The notes under the pieces: generated by a model
Databases searched by the model: none
Told to the model about the DNA's origin: nothing
What the model saw: the letters and a program-made list of their open reading frames with translations, nothing else
Source of the DNA: an uncultured Sulfitobacter sp.
GTDB taxonomy: Bacteria > Pseudomonadota > Alphaproteobacteria > Rhodobacterales > Rhodobacteraceae
DNA length: 64,000 bases
Assembly (NCBI GenBank): GCA_937928635.1
Contig: CALFWM010000048.1
Location: forward strand, 1 to 64,000
Reading direction: 5' to 3'
Position numbers and translations under genes: made by a program
Shown: piece by piece, positions 26,027-36,208 of the stretch
Layout: every line of letters begins with the position of its first letter
How positions within the stretch are numbered: the stretch's first letter is position 1

Positions 26027-28281
26027 TCCCCAACCTTACATGCCGCAAGAATGGCCATATTCATGATGTCGTTGGCCGTTGAGGTGGTGGAGCAAATCTG
26101 GATCGACTTATCCAAGCCCGTCAAGATAGGCCCGATCACCGTGGCACCGGCCATTTCCTGCATCAGTTTGACCGAAATACTGGCCGAGTGACGCGCGGGC
26201 ACCACCAGAATGTTCGCAGGACCAGTCAAACGCGAAAATGGATATTGCGCCTGTGATTCTGCGTTCAGGGCCACATCCACAGTCATCTCGCCCTCATATT
26301 CAAAATCAACGCCGCGTTCGTCCAGAACTTGGGGGGCCAAATGCATTTTCTCCGCGCGCTCAGACACCGGATAGCCAAAGGTGGAAAAACTGACAAAGGC
26401 AACGCGTGGCTCTATCCCCATGTGGCGGGCAACGCGCGCGCCGCTTTCAGCGATATCAGCCAAATCATGTTCATCAGGCCATTCATGCACCAATGTGTCT
26501 GCGATAAATACAATCCGCCCCCGGTGCAGCAAGGCGGTAAACCCAGCCGCGCCATGTTCGGCACTGGCGTCAAAGACGTGGTTCAGCCGCTCCAAGACAT
26601 GGGCAGACTTGCGGGTCGCGCCTGTCACCAAACCATCGCCGTGCCCATGTTGCAGCATCAGTGCGGCAAACACATGTCGGTCCCGTGCAGCAAGACGATG
26701 GATATCTTTAGTATCAAAACCCTTGCGTTGCAGACGTTGGTACAGGAACTCTTTGTAGGTCTCCAAATGCTGGGTATTGGCGGCATTAACCACCTCCAGT
26801 TCACGCACTGCATCGGTAAGACCCGCCCCATCAAGCTGTGCGCGGACCTCATCAACCCGGCCCACGACCAATGCCTTGCCCAAACCGGCGCGCTGATACA
26901 TCACCGCTGCGCGCAGCACCTTGGGGTCATCCCCTTCGGCAAAAATCATACGCGCCTGATTGTTGCGCGCCCGGGCATTGATACCCCGCAGGATGTTCGC
27001 CGTTGGGTCCATCCGCGATTTCAGACTGAGCTCATAGGCATCCATGTCGATGATAGGCCGGCGCGCAACGCCTGTATCCATGCCTGCCCGCGCAACGGCA
27101 GGGGGAATGCGGTGGATCAAACGCGGGTCAAACGGCGTAGGGATGATGTACTCACGCCCAAAACTCAGCTGACGGCCATAGGCCATCGCAACCTCATCCG
27201 GCACATCTTCCCTTGCCAGATTGGCAAGTGCGTGCGCGCAGGCGATCTTCATCTCGTCATTAATTGCCCGCGCGTGAATATCCAGCGCCCCGCGAAACAG
27301 GTAGGGAAACCCAAGCACGTTATTCACCTGATTTGGATAATCTGACCGGCCCGTGGCCACAATCGCATCTGCCCGTACCGCTTTTGCATCTTCGGGCGTG
27401 ATCTCCGGATCCGGGTTTGCCATCGCAAAAATCACCGGATCATCCGCCATACTGGCAACCATATCCTGTGTAACGGCACCCTTTACACTGACCCCCAGAA
27501 AGACATCCGCACCATCCATTGCCTGTTCCAAGCTGCGCAATTCGGTGGAGGCTGCATGCGCCGACTTCCACTGGTTCATGCCCTCGGTACGCCCCTGATA
27601 AATCACGCCCTTGGTGTCGCACATGATGCAATTGTCATGTTTGGCCCCCATGGATTTGAGCAACTCCAGACAGGCAATACCCGCAGCACCAGCACCATTC
27701 AGAACAATCCGCACATTTTCGATTTTCTTCCCGGAAATACGCAGCGCGTTCAGCAGGCCCGCCGCGCAAATCACTGCGGTGCCGTGCTGGTCATCATGAA
27801 AGACGGGAATGTCCATTTCTTCCTTGAGACGTTGTTCAATGATGAAACATTCAGGTGCTTTGATGTCCTCCAGGTTTACCCCGCCAAAGGTCGGACCCAT
27901 CAAACGCACCGCCTTGCAAAACTCATCCGCGTCTTCGGTATCAAGTTCAATGTCGATGGAATTGACGTCGGCAAACCGCTTGAACAGAACCGATTTCCCC
28001 TCCATCACCGGTTTGGAGGCCAAGGCGCCAAGATTGCCCAATCCCAGCACCGCCGTACCATTGGAAATCACCGCAACCATATTGCCCTTGTTGGTGTAGT
28101 CATATGCCGTTTCCGGGTTTTGCGCGATCGCCTCACAGGGCACCGCAACTCCGGGAGAATACGCAAGGCTCAGGTCGCGCTGCGTCGTCATTGGAACGGT
28201 TGCACTGATCTCAAACTTGCCGGGGCTTGGTTCAAGATGAAAGGCAAGGGCTTCTTCGTCGGTGATACGGGTTTTTGACAC
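26023..28281 (-). CDS. maeB: NADP-dependent malic enzyme with C-terminal phosphotransacetylase-like domain
   Basis: This 752-residue malic enzyme decarboxylates malate to pyruvate. Residues 1 to about 430 are the catalytic malic-enzyme part (YDYTNKGNMVAVISNGTAVLGLG; FHDDQHGTAV; GAGAAGIACLELL). The C-terminal ~320 residues resemble phosphate acetyltransferase (NPDPEITPEDAK lies before the linker, then VLRAAVMYQRAGL and ILVVPARHSASISVKLMQE) and are regulatory in MaeB. It is divergent from mutS by about 120 bases. Confidence 0.93.
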   Translation of the reverse strand: MSKTRITDEEALAFHLEPSPGKFEISATVPMTTQRDLSLAYSPGVAVPCEAIAQNPETAYDYTNKGNMVAVISNGTAVLGLGNLGALASKPVMEGKSVLFKRFADVNSIDIELDTEDADEFCKAVRLMGPTFGGVNLEDIKAPECFIIEQRLKEEMDIPVFHDDQHGTAVICAAGLLNALRISGKKIENVRIVLNGAGAAGIACLELLKSMGAKHDNCIMCDTKGVIYQGRTEGMNQWKSAHAASTELRSLEQAMDGADVFLGVSVKGAVTQDMVASMADDPVIFAMANPDPEITPEDAKAVRADAIVATGRSDYPNQVNNVLGFPYLFRGALDIHARAINDEMKIACAHALANLAREDVPDEVAMAYGRQLSFGREYIIPTPFDPRLIHRIPPAVARAGMDTGVARRPIIDMDAYELSLKSRMDPTANILRGINARARNNQARMIFAEGDDPKVLRAAVMYQRAGLGKALVVGRVDEVRAQLDGAGLTDAVRELEVVNAANTQHLETYKEFLYQRLQRKGFDTKDIHRLAARDRHVFAALMLQHGHGDGLVTGATRKSAHVLERLNHVFDASAEHGAAGFTALLHRGRIVFIADTLVHEWPDEHDLADIAESGARVARHMGIEPRVAFVSFSTFGYPVSERAEKMHLAPQVLDERGVDFEYEGEMTVDVALNAESQAQYPFSRLTGPANILVVPARHSASISVKLMQEMAGATVIGPILTGLDKSIQICSTTSTANDIMNMAILAACKVGE

Positions 28282-28402
28282 GGGGTATGGTTCTTTCGCT
28301 GTTTCATCGACTCTTAAACGTCATCGCGTCAGCGTACAATCAGCGAGGTCTTTCCCTTGGTGCTACGGTTTCGTATCAGAGGGGACCTTGGGGGGATCAA
28401 AC

Positions 28403-31054
28403 GTGAGTGCCGACAAAGTTACACCAATGATGGCGCAGTATCTGGAGCTGAAGGCGGATTACCCTGATGCGCTCCTGTTTTACCGCATGGGTGATTTTTA
28501 CGAGATGTTCTTTGATGACGCGGTGGCGGCATCCGAAGCGTTGGATATTGCCCTGACCAAACGGGGCAAACACAACGGGGCAGAGATCCCCATGTGTGGT
28601 GTCCCCCATCATGCGGCAGAGGGGTATTTTCTGACCCTCATCCGCAAGGGTTTCCGCGTTGCCGTCTGCGAACAAATGGAAAGCCCCGCAGAGGCAAAGA
28701 AACGCGGATACAAGTCAGTCGTAAAGCGCGACGTCGTGCGCCTGGTCACACCGGGCACTTTGACCGAGGATTCACTGCTGGAGGCCCGGCACCACAACTA
28801 CCTTGCTGCCTTTGCAGATGTCCGCGACAGTTGTGCCTTGGCGTGGGTCGACATATCAACCGGGGCCTTTCACGTTATGCCAATGGCGCGAGTCCGATTG
28901 GGGCCTGAGTTGGCAAGGCTGTCCGCCTCAGAAGTTCTCGTTTCAGAGGCAAACGAGGACGATTTGCGCGAATTAGAGACTGATTTTGGCTTTGCGTTGA
29001 CCAGTCTGTCCCGTGCGGCATTCGACAGTACAAGTGGCGAAAAACGCATCTGCAACCTGTTTTCCATCGCAACACTGGACGCCTTTGGCAGCTATTCACG
29101 TGCAGAAATTTCGGCCATGGGCGCGTTGATTGACTATCTGGAAATCACCCAAAAGGGCAAACTGCCACTCCTTCGCCCGCCGCAAAAAGAGGCAGAGGCC
29201 CGCACTATTCAAATTGACGCCGCGACCCGGCGTAATCTGGAACTGACACATGCCCTCAGCGGGGGCCGTTCCGGGTCATTGCTGTCCATTATGGATCGAA
29301 CGGTCACCGCTGCGGGGGGACGTCTGTTGGAGAGACGTATTTCCAGCCCATCGCGCGAATTAGAGACGATTCAAAACCGATTGGCCGCGGTCAGCCATGC
29401 CTTTGATAACACCCGTTTGACCACAGACATCCGGGATCAATTGCGCAAAGTGCCCGATCTGGACCGCGCATTATCCCGCCTTTCCCTTGACAGGGGTAGC
29501 CCGAGGGATCTGGCCGCCATCCGTAATGGCCTCGCCCAGGCGGAAAACCTTAGAACCCTCTGCACAGATCATGATTTGCCGGACCTTTTGCAAGACGCGC
29601 TTATGGGTCTGATGGGGCACAGCAATCTGATTGAACTGCTGGATCAGGCATTGATTGCAGAACCGCCGCTGTTGACCCGAGATGGCGGGTTTATCGCGCC
29701 AGATTATGACGAGGAGTTGGATGAGGCCCGCACCCTGCGCGACGAAGGGCGCAGCGTTATTGCACAGATGCAGCAGCAATTTGTCAAAGATACCGGGATC
29801 ACATCGCTGAAGATCAAGCACAACAACGTGCTGGGGTATTTCATCGAAACCACGGCAACCCACGCGGATAAAATGCTGTCCCCGCCGCTGTCAGAGACTT
29901 TTATCCACCGGCAGACCACAGCCAATCAGGTGCGATTTACCACCGTTGAACTGTCCGAGATGGAAACGAAAATTCTGAACGCAGGGAACCGCGCACTAGA
30001 GATTGAAAAGCGTCTCTATGAAAGCCTAAAAGGCTCTGTTCTGGCAAAAGCGGCAGAGATTGGTGTGACGTCAGCCAGCCTTTCCGAGATTGATCTGACC
30101 ACCGCGCTTGCAGATCTTGCGCAAGCGGAGAACTGGGTGAAACCTACCGTCGATGACGGCCGCGCTTTTGCCATCAAAGGGGGGCGGCATCCCGTTGTGG
30201 AACGTGCGCTTTCACAACAGTCGGGTGACCCGTTCATTGCCAATGATTGTGACCTCAGCGCGGAAGGGCAAGCGGCGAACATCTGGTTGCTGACGGGCCC
30301 GAACATGGCCGGTAAATCAACATTCCTACGCCAGAACGCCCTGATCGCGCTTATGGCGCAAATGGGCAGCTATGTCCCTGCGGCATCTGCCCATATCGGT
30401 ATGGTCAGCCAATTGTTCAGCCGGGTCGGGGCGTCGGATGATCTGGCTCGGGGCCGCTCGACCTTTATGGTTGAAATGGTTGAAACTGCCGCAATCCTTA
30501 ATCAGGCCGATGAACGTGCCTTGGTGATCCTCGATGAAATCGGGCGCGGCACGGCGACTTACGATGGTTTGTCGATTGCCTGGGCCACGCTGGAGCATTT
30601 GCATGACGCCAACCGGTCCCGTGCGTTATTTGCCACCCATTACCATGAAATGACAGCGCTGTCGGGAAAGCTGGACGGCGTGGAAAATGCCACCGTCACG
30701 GTCAAGGAATGGGAGGGTGAAGTTGTCTTTCTGCACGAGGTCCGCAAGGGTGCGGCGGATCGGTCTTACGGGGTGCAGGTCGCACAGCTTGCCGGGTTGC
30801 CGGATGCGGTGATTGCGCGGGCGCGTGTTGTGCTCGAAGCACTGGAAAAGGGCGAAAGGGAAGGCGGAGCGACCCAGAAAACGCTGATTGACGATCTGCC
30901 ATTGTTTTCTGTGAGCGCAACACCACCGCCTGCGCCTAAGCAATCCTCAAAGGTTGAAGAGCAACTGGCAGAGATCATGCCCGATGAGCTGACACCGCGT
31001 GAAGCACTTGATCTGTTGTATCAGCTAAAGGAAGCGGCGAAGGGGGATGGGTGA
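28403..31054 (+). CDS. mutS: DNA mismatch repair protein MutS
   Basis: This 883-residue mismatch-recognition ATPase has the N-terminal clamp motif FYRMGDFYEMFFDDA (Phe-x-Glu intercalation), connector and lever domains. The ATPase has Walker A GPNMAGKSTFLRQ, DEIGRGTATYDGLSIAWA and ATHYHEM. GTG at 28403 after GGGGGATC is the probable start; the open frame to 28262 is upstream intergenic DNA. The stop codon lies in the left arm of a large hairpin, and grpE converges on it. Confidence 0.95.
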   Translation: MSADKVTPMMAQYLELKADYPDALLFYRMGDFYEMFFDDAVAASEALDIALTKRGKHNGAEIPMCGVPHHAAEGYFLTLIRKGFRVAVCEQMESPAEAKKRGYKSVVKRDVVRLVTPGTLTEDSLLEARHHNYLAAFADVRDSCALAWVDISTGAFHVMPMARVRLGPELARLSASEVLVSEANEDDLRELETDFGFALTSLSRAAFDSTSGEKRICNLFSIATLDAFGSYSRAEISAMGALIDYLEITQKGKLPLLRPPQKEAEARTIQIDAATRRNLELTHALSGGRSGSLLSIMDRTVTAAGGRLLERRISSPSRELETIQNRLAAVSHAFDNTRLTTDIRDQLRKVPDLDRALSRLSLDRGSPRDLAAIRNGLAQAENLRTLCTDHDLPDLLQDALMGLMGHSNLIELLDQALIAEPPLLTRDGGFIAPDYDEELDEARTLRDEGRSVIAQMQQQFVKDTGITSLKIKHNNVLGYFIETTATHADKMLSPPLSETFIHRQTTANQVRFTTVELSEMETKILNAGNRALEIEKRLYESLKGSVLAKAAEIGVTSASLSEIDLTTALADLAQAENWVKPTVDDGRAFAIKGGRHPVVERALSQQSGDPFIANDCDLSAEGQAANIWLLTGPNMAGKSTFLRQNALIALMAQMGSYVPAASAHIGMVSQLFSRVGASDDLARGRSTFMVEMVETAAILNQADERALVILDEIGRGTATYDGLSIAWATLEHLHDANRSRALFATHYHEMTALSGKLDGVENATVTVKEWEGEVVFLHEVRKGAADRSYGVQVAQLAGLPDAVIARARVVLEALEKGEREGGATQKTLIDDLPLFSVSATPPPAPKQSSKVEEQLAEIMPDELTPREALDLLYQLKEAAKGDG

Positions 31055-31079
31055 ACCCAGCTCGCGGAACCACCCATCC
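31045..31079. terminator. Hairpin overlapping mutS stop, between convergent mutS and grpE
   Basis: GGATGGGTG at 31045-31053 pairs perfectly with CACCCATCC at 31071-31079, with a 17-base loop. It includes the mutS TGA and ends five bases before the grpE stop. No T-run follows, so it may stop elongation by another means or protect both mRNA ends. Confidence 0.55.
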
Positions 31080-31083
31080 TACG

Positions 31084-31647
31084 TCAGGATGCCGGTGTTG
31101 ACGAAACGCCAACCTGGGCCGGGCGCAACAAGCGGTCGTGCAGCATGAACCCTTCGGCGGCCACCTGAATAATGTCGCCTGCATTTGTCCCTGGCACCGG
31201 GGCCTCAAACATTGCCTGATGATGCTGTGGGTCAAAACGATCACCCACTTCCGGGGCGATGATTTCGATCCCGTGTTTTTTGAAAACATTCAGCAGTTCG
31301 CGCATGGTCAGCTCGACCCCTTCGAGCAAGGGGCCGGAAACCTCACGCTGCTCATCCGTGGCAGCTTCTAGCGCGCGTTTCATGTTGTCATAAACTGGCA
31401 GCATATCGCGGGCGAGTTTTGAGCCACCGTAGTTCTCTGCTTCACGGCGATCCTTGTCAGAGCGTTTGCGCGCGTTCTCCGCATCTGCAAGCGCACGCAT
31501 GAAGCGATCTTTGAGCTGATCACGCTCGGCGCGCAACTCATCAAGCTCAAGCGCCTCATCATCAATCTCTTCCATTTCGTCGGCAAAAACATCCGCTTCC
31601 GCGGCATCAATGTCGTCCAGAAAATCGTTTTCTTTGGGTTCTGCCAT
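31084..31647 (-). CDS. grpE: Nucleotide-exchange factor GrpE
   Basis: This 187-residue co-chaperone releases ADP from DnaK. The acidic N-terminus and a long coiled coil (LDELRAERDQLKDRFMRALADAENARKR) are followed by the beta-domain VLNVFKKHGIEIIAPEVGDRFDPQHHQAMFEAPVPGTNAG-type sequence, for example KHGIEIIAP and FDPQHHQAMFE. It is nine bases downstream of hrcA, and the two form a heat-shock operon. Confidence 0.95.
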   Translation of the reverse strand: MAEPKENDFLDDIDAAEADVFADEMEEIDDEALELDELRAERDQLKDRFMRALADAENARKRSDKDRREAENYGGSKLARDMLPVYDNMKRALEAATDEQREVSGPLLEGVELTMRELLNVFKKHGIEIIAPEVGDRFDPQHHQAMFEAPVPGTNAGDIIQVAAEGFMLHDRLLRPAQVGVSSTPAS

Positions 31648-31656
31648 CTTCCACCT

Positions 31657-32721
31657 CTAGCTCCGGTCGGAAACAAGTTTGCCAACCAGTTGTGCCGTGT
31701 AATTCACAATTGGCACAATACGTCCATAGTTCAGGCGCGTGGGGCCGATCACACCCACGGCACCGATCACCTTTCGATCAGCGTTCATATAAGGGGAAAC
31801 CACCAAAGAGGAACCCGAAAGTGAGAAAAGTTTGTTTTCTGAGCCGATAAAAATGCGCACACCGTCGCCATCTTCGGCCAATTCAAGAAATTGTGCGATG
31901 TCACGCTTGCGTTCAAGGTCATCAAACAGGGTCCGAATGCGGTCAAGATCTTCGGCCCCTTCCTCTCCGCCCAACAGATTGGCCCGACCGCGCACGATCA
32001 GTCTTTCCGGATCATCCGAACCACCCTGCCACAGCGCCAGACCACTTTCGACCAACGCCCGTGAAAGCGAATCAATTTCTTGCCGCCGCTGCGTGATTTC
32101 CTGCGCAATTGTGCGATGCACTTCGGACAGGGTTTTGCCCTCTACCACGGCATTCAGGAAATTTGCCGCTTCACGCATCGAGCTTGGGGTTTGCCCTGCG
32201 GGCGGCGTGAAAAGCCGGTTTTCGACATGGCCGTCGGAAAAAACCAGCACCACAAGCGCACGATCCGAGGCCAGCGATACAAATTCGATATGTTTGATTG
32301 GCGCTTCGTATTTCGGGGTCAAAACCAGCGACGCACCATGTGTCACGCCCGACAACGCAGACCCAACACGGTCAAGCAACCCGCCAACGTCACCGGCGTC
32401 TTCATCCATCGTGGCGTCAATTTTTTCGCGGTCCTGATCGGCGGGGTCTCCCACCTCAATCATGCCATCCACAAACATCCGCAGACCCATTTGAGTGGGA
32501 ATACGCCCGGCGCTGATATGGGGTGATCCCAACAGCCCCATAAATTCCAGATCCTGCATCACATTTCGGATGGTGGCGGCACTGACCTTTTCGCTGAACT
32601 CACGGGTCAACGTACGGGACCCGACCGGATCACCATTTTCAAGATACCCCTCAACAACCCGACGAAACACTTCGCGGGATCTGTCGTTCATCTCTTGCAG
32701 CAGATCAGAGGTCTGGTTCAT
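31657..32721 (-). CDS. hrcA: Heat-inducible transcription repressor HrcA
   Basis: This is a 354-residue repressor of heat-shock genes. The N-terminal winged helix shows [16 protein letters not shown] and [13 protein letters not shown]; the core contains the GAF-like inserted dimerisation domain typical of HrcA. Start: ATG at 32721 with AAAGGA six bases before it (an upstream ATG at 32727 is too close to that site). It is first in the hrcA-grpE pair, divergent from rph. I looked for a CIRCE inverted repeat upstream and saw none. Confidence 0.94.
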   Translation of the reverse strand: MNQTSDLLQEMNDRSREVFRRVVEGYLENGDPVGSRTLTREFSEKVSAATIRNVMQDLEFMGLLGSPHISAGRIPTQMGLRMFVDGMIEVGDPADQDREKIDATMDEDAGDVGGLLDRVGSALSGVTHGASLVLTPKYEAPIKHIEFVSLASDRALVVLVFSDGHVENRLFTPPAGQTPSSMREAANFLNAVVEGKTLSEVHRTIAQEITQRRQEIDSLSRALVESGLALWQGGSDDPERLIVRGRANLLGGEEGAEDLDRIRTLFDDLERKRDIAQFLELAEDGDGVRIFIGSENKLFSLSGSSLVVSPYMNADRKVIGAVGVIGPTRLNYGRIVPIVNYTAQLVGKLVSDRS

Positions 32722-32830
32722 CAACATTCCTTTGCGGCCCTATAAAAGCAGCGCACACCCAAACGTCAATCGGGGTTGCACCCCTTGGGGCAGGGGAGGT
32801 ATCCCGGTCCTACATCAAAAAGGACATATC

Positions 32831-33544
32831 ATGCGCCCCTCAGGTCGGAAATTGGATGAAATGCGGAACGTCTCAGTTGAGGTCGGGTTCACAAAACACG
32901 CCGAGGGCTCGGCGTTGATTAAAGTGGGCGACACCCACGTGCTCTGTACCGCAACAATCGAAGACCGCGTGCCGCCGTTTATCAAAGGTTCCGGTTTGGG
33001 CTGGGTCACGGCGGAATATGGCATGTTGCCCCGCGCGACCAACACACGGATGAGACGCGAGGCGGCGGCGGGCAAGCAGGGCGGGCGCACTGTTGAAATC
33101 CAACGGTTGATTGGCCGATCCTTGCGGGCGGGTATTGATCGTGTTGCGCTTGGCGAACGCCAGATCACAGTCGATTGTGACGTGTTACAAGCCGATGGTG
33201 GCACGCGCTGTGCGTCCATCACGGGCGGCTGGATTGCGCTGCGCCTTGCCGTAAACAAGCTGATGAAAGCCGGTGATGTGATCAGCGATCCCCTGATTGA
33301 TCCGGTTGCGGCGGTCAGTTGCGGCATCTATGCGGGCCAACCCGTGCTTGATCTGGATTACCCGGAGGATTCTGAGGCGGGTGTCGATGGCAACTTCATC
33401 ATGACCGGCAGCAAGAAACTGATCGAGGTCCAGATGAGCGCAGAAGGGTCCACTTATTCCCGCGATCAAATGAACCAATTGATGGATCTGGCGGAGAAGG
33501 GTATGGATGAGCTGGTTGCTATCCAGAAAGCCGCGGCCGCATGA
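32831..33544 (+). CDS. rph: Ribonuclease PH
   Basis: This phosphorolytic 3'-5' exoribonuclease of 237 residues trims tRNA precursors. It begins [20 protein letters not shown] with the family's conserved RP-GR-DE pattern. It contains [28 protein letters not shown] (arginines of the phosphate site) and [12 protein letters not shown] Shine-Dalgarno sequence AAAGGA precedes the ATG at 32831. Its stop overlaps the rdgB start (ATGA), making a coupled trio with rdgB and hemW. Confidence 0.96.
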   Translation: MRPSGRKLDEMRNVSVEVGFTKHAEGSALIKVGDTHVLCTATIEDRVPPFIKGSGLGWVTAEYGMLPRATNTRMRREAAAGKQGGRTVEIQRLIGRSLRAGIDRVALGERQITVDCDVLQADGGTRCASITGGWIALRLAVNKLMKAGDVISDPLIDPVAAVSCGIYAGQPVLDLDYPEDSEAGVDGNFIMTGSKKLIEVQMSAEGSTYSRDQMNQLMDLAEKGMDELVAIQKAAAA

Positions 33545-34155
33545 GCCGCAAGTTCAACGAAGATCGCATTCTGATCGCGACCCACAACGCGGGTAAGTTG
33601 GAAGAAATGCAGCAGTTGTTTGCGCCCTTTGGCGTCAGCGTTGTTGGCGCGGCGGAATTGGACCTGCCGGAACCCGAAGAAACGGAAAATACCTTTGTCG
33701 GAAACGCACGGATCAAGGCGCATGCGGCGTGCAAGGCGACCGGTTTGCCCGCCCTGGCCGATGACTCCGGGATTGAGGTTGAAGCACTCGATAATGCACC
33801 GGGTGTCTATACCGCCGATTGGGCCGAAACCGAAAATGGTCGTGACTTCATCATGGCGATGACGAAAACGCATACCCTGCTTGAGGAAAAATCGGCACCG
33901 CACCCCAGAAAGGCCCACTTTTGCTCAACTCTCGTGATTGCCTGGCCGGACGGGCATGATGAGGTTTATGCGGGCAAGGTGAACGGCACATTGGTCTGGC
34001 CGATGCGTGGCAAGCAGGGCCATGGGTACGACCCGATGTTTCAGCCCGATGGCCATAAGATCACCTTTGCCGAAATGGACCCTGACGAAAAGAACCGGAT
34101 CAGCCACCGTGCAGATGCGTTTCGCAAGTTGATATCGGCCTGTTTTGACGGCTGA
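33541..34155 (+). CDS. rdgB: XTP/dITP diphosphatase (RdgB/HAM1)
   Basis: This 204-residue house-cleaning enzyme hydrolyses non-canonical purine triphosphates such as ITP and XTP. Visible motifs are [36 protein letters not shown] sequence with the catalytic [11 protein letters not shown], and [10 protein letters not shown]. It lies between rph and hemW with overlapping ends (four and 11 bases). This gene order is common in Rhodobacterales. Confidence 0.95.
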   Translation: MSRKFNEDRILIATHNAGKLEEMQQLFAPFGVSVVGAAELDLPEPEETENTFVGNARIKAHAACKATGLPALADDSGIEVEALDNAPGVYTADWAETENGRDFIMAMTKTHTLLEEKSAPHPRKAHFCSTLVIAWPDGHDEVYAGKVNGTLVWPMRGKQGHGYDPMFQPDGHKITFAEMDPDEKNRISHRADAFRKLISACFDG

Positions 34156-35302
34156 TTGGCAACAGGGCGGATTCGGGCTCTATATCCACTGGCCATTTTG
34201 CGAGGCCAAATGCCCCTATTGCGACTTTAACTCCCATGTCAGCCGCAGCATTGATCAGCGGGCGTGGCGTGACGCCTATTTGAAGGAATTGGCCCGAGGT
34301 GCTACGGAAACATCCGGGCGTGTTTTGAATGCGGTTTATTTTGGCGGCGGCACGCCCAGCCTGATGGACCCTGAAACTGTCGCGGATGTCATCAGCGCCA
34401 TAAGGTCACATTGGCCAGCCGGGAATGATCTGGAGATTACTTTGGAGGCCAATCCGGGGTCAGTTGAAGCGGGTCGTTTTGCAGCGTATCGGCAGGCTGG
34501 TATTTCGCGGGTGTCGATGGGCATTCAGGCGCTGAATGACAGTGACCTAAAGAGGCTTGGCCGTATTCATACGACGGATGAAGCACTCAAAGCATTTGAT
34601 ATTGCCCGCAATGCGTTTGAGCGAGTCAGTTTTGATCTGATCTATGGACGGCAGGATCAAACGCTTGCAGCTTGGGAACAGGAGCTGAAGCAGGCTCTGG
34701 CACTGGCGATCGACCATATCTCCCTATACCAACTCACGATTGAAAATGGCACGGCGTTTGGGGACCGATATGCCGTTGGTAAACTGCGTGGTTTGCCCAG
34801 CGATGATCTGGGTGCGGACATGTTTGAACGTACGCAGGACATTTGCGCCGCACTAGGCATGCCTGCCTACGAGGTATCAAACCACACACGGGATGGGGCG
34901 CAATCACGGCACAACCTGATCTATTGGCGCTATGGAGATTACCTTGGCATCGGTCCGGGCGCGCATGGGCGGTTAACCATTGGCGGGCAAAAATTTGCGA
35001 CCACATGCTACAGCAACCCAAAACGCTGGCTGGATGGCGCACAACATGGCAAGACCGAAACTCCAAGGGAGCGCTTGTCTGGCACAGCCCAAGCCCAGGA
35101 ATTTCTTATGATGGGCCTGCGTCTTAAGGAAGGTATTGACTTGGGTCGATATACGTCTTTGAACGGAGAACCTTTGGCGCAGAACCGCATAGCGGAACTG
35201 GTTGATTTGGGGATGGTTGAGAAAACGAAAGACAGATTAATTGTTCTAAATCAAGGTGTTATTGTGTTGAACGCGGTTCTGTCCCAATTGTTGGGGGATT
35301 AG
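34145..35302 (+). CDS. hemW: Heme chaperone HemW (radical SAM, CPO-like)
   Basis: This 385-residue radical-SAM protein has the cluster motif CEAKCPYCDFN (CxxxCxxC) followed by FGGGTPSLMDPE. It was long annotated as oxygen-independent coproporphyrinogen oxidase; HemW homologues lack the extra cysteine and deliver heme to proteins. No ATG or GTG precedes the motif in frame, because a stop lies at 34130. TTG at 34145, within rdgB, is the only plausible start. The stop overlaps the parB stop on the other strand by three bases. Confidence 0.92.
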   Translation: MTADWQQGGFGLYIHWPFCEAKCPYCDFNSHVSRSIDQRAWRDAYLKELARGATETSGRVLNAVYFGGGTPSLMDPETVADVISAIRSHWPAGNDLEITLEANPGSVEAGRFAAYRQAGISRVSMGIQALNDSDLKRLGRIHTTDEALKAFDIARNAFERVSFDLIYGRQDQTLAAWEQELKQALALAIDHISLYQLTIENGTAFGDRYAVGKLRGLPSDDLGADMFERTQDICAALGMPAYEVSNHTRDGAQSRHNLIYWRYGDYLGIGPGAHGRLTIGGQKFATTCYSNPKRWLDGAQHGKTETPRERLSGTAQAQEFLMMGLRLKEGIDLGRYTSLNGEPLAQNRIAELVDLGMVEKTKDRLIVLNQGVIVLNAVLSQLLGD

Positions 35303-36198
35303 TTGCCACTCAACAAACGGCACAGAACATCAAGGTCATCCAACGAGGTATAGCGCACCGTCATTACACCTTGTTCCTGCCCGGGCTTGTGATCCAGGGA
35401 AACTTTCATACCTATCGTTGCTGACAAATCACCTTCCAAGGCCTTTGTATCGGCGTCCTTTTCCGAAGCCTTCTTTGATGTAGATTTTGCGTTACCCGCT
35501 TCACCCGTCTCTTTGCCTTCCTTCTTAACCAGCGCTTCCGCCGCACGCACTGACAATCCACCTTTGACAATCTGCTGTGCGAGCTTCAATGGGTCTTTCG
35601 CGGGGATCAATGCCCGCGCATGCCCTGCACTCAAGTCACCGTTTTGCAGCATTTCCCGCACGGGTTCAGGCAGGTTTAGTAAGCGCAAAAGGTTTGCAAT
35701 GTGACTGCGGCTTTTGCCCAACGCGGCGCCAAGTTGCTCTTGGGTATGTCCAAACCTGTCCATAAGCTGGCGATACCCCATCGCCTCCTCAACCGCGTTA
35801 AGATCTGCGCGCTGGATGTTTTCGATAATCGCGATTTCAAGCACTTCAACATTTGTGAACTCACGCACAACCGCAGGAAGCTCATGCAATTTTGCCAGTT
35901 GCGCCGCCCGCCACCGACGTTCACCCGCAACGATCTCATAATTGCTACCGTCCATTTCCCGTACGATCAGAGGTTGGATAATTCCCTTTTCCGCAATGGA
36001 CGCCGCAAGATCATCAAGGCCTTCTTTTTCAAAGCGCTTTCGCGGTTGATCAGGGTTGGGTTTGATTTGTTCAATTGGGATCATACGCTGACCAGATCCG
36101 CCAGATTGCGCCGCAGGTTGCTCTGCCTCGTTAACGTCAGCCATCAAAGCAGACAAACCACGGCCAAGCCCGCGCTTACGATCTTTCTTGTCTGCCAT
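35299..36198 (-). CDS. parB: Chromosome partitioning protein ParB
   Basis: This 299-residue CTP-dependent clamp protein loads on parS. The N-terminal KRGLGRGLSALM motif contacts ParA. The CTP-binding part includes NPDQPRKRFEKEGLDDLAASI and the GERRWRAAQ box. The helix-turn-helix reads TQEQLGAALGKSRSHIANLLRLL, and a C-terminal dimerisation domain ends the protein. A good Shine-Dalgarno sequence (AAGGAG) precedes the ATG. Two perfect parS sites lie 1.4 and 3.3 kb upstream in the same gene cluster. Confidence 0.97.
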   Translation of the reverse strand: MADKKDRKRGLGRGLSALMADVNEAEQPAAQSGGSGQRMIPIEQIKPNPDQPRKRFEKEGLDDLAASIAEKGIIQPLIVREMDGSNYEIVAGERRWRAAQLAKLHELPAVVREFTNVEVLEIAIIENIQRADLNAVEEAMGYRQLMDRFGHTQEQLGAALGKSRSHIANLLRLLNLPEPVREMLQNGDLSAGHARALIPAKDPLKLAQQIVKGGLSVRAAEALVKKEGKETGEAGNAKSTSKKASEKDADTKALEGDLSATIGMKVSLDHKPGQEQGVMTVRYTSLDDLDVLCRLLSGN

Positions 36199-36208
36199 GT
36201 CCGACTCC

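Noticed and set aside
26329..27345. 338-codon open frame on the plus strand
   Set aside because: It is antisense to maeB, has no recognisable family, and its composition follows the codon bias of the minus-strand gene.
32722..32830. Possible CIRCE element before hrcA
   Set aside because: I looked for TTAGCACTC-N9-GAGTGCTAA in either orientation and saw no match. Control by another route, such as sigma-32, is possible.
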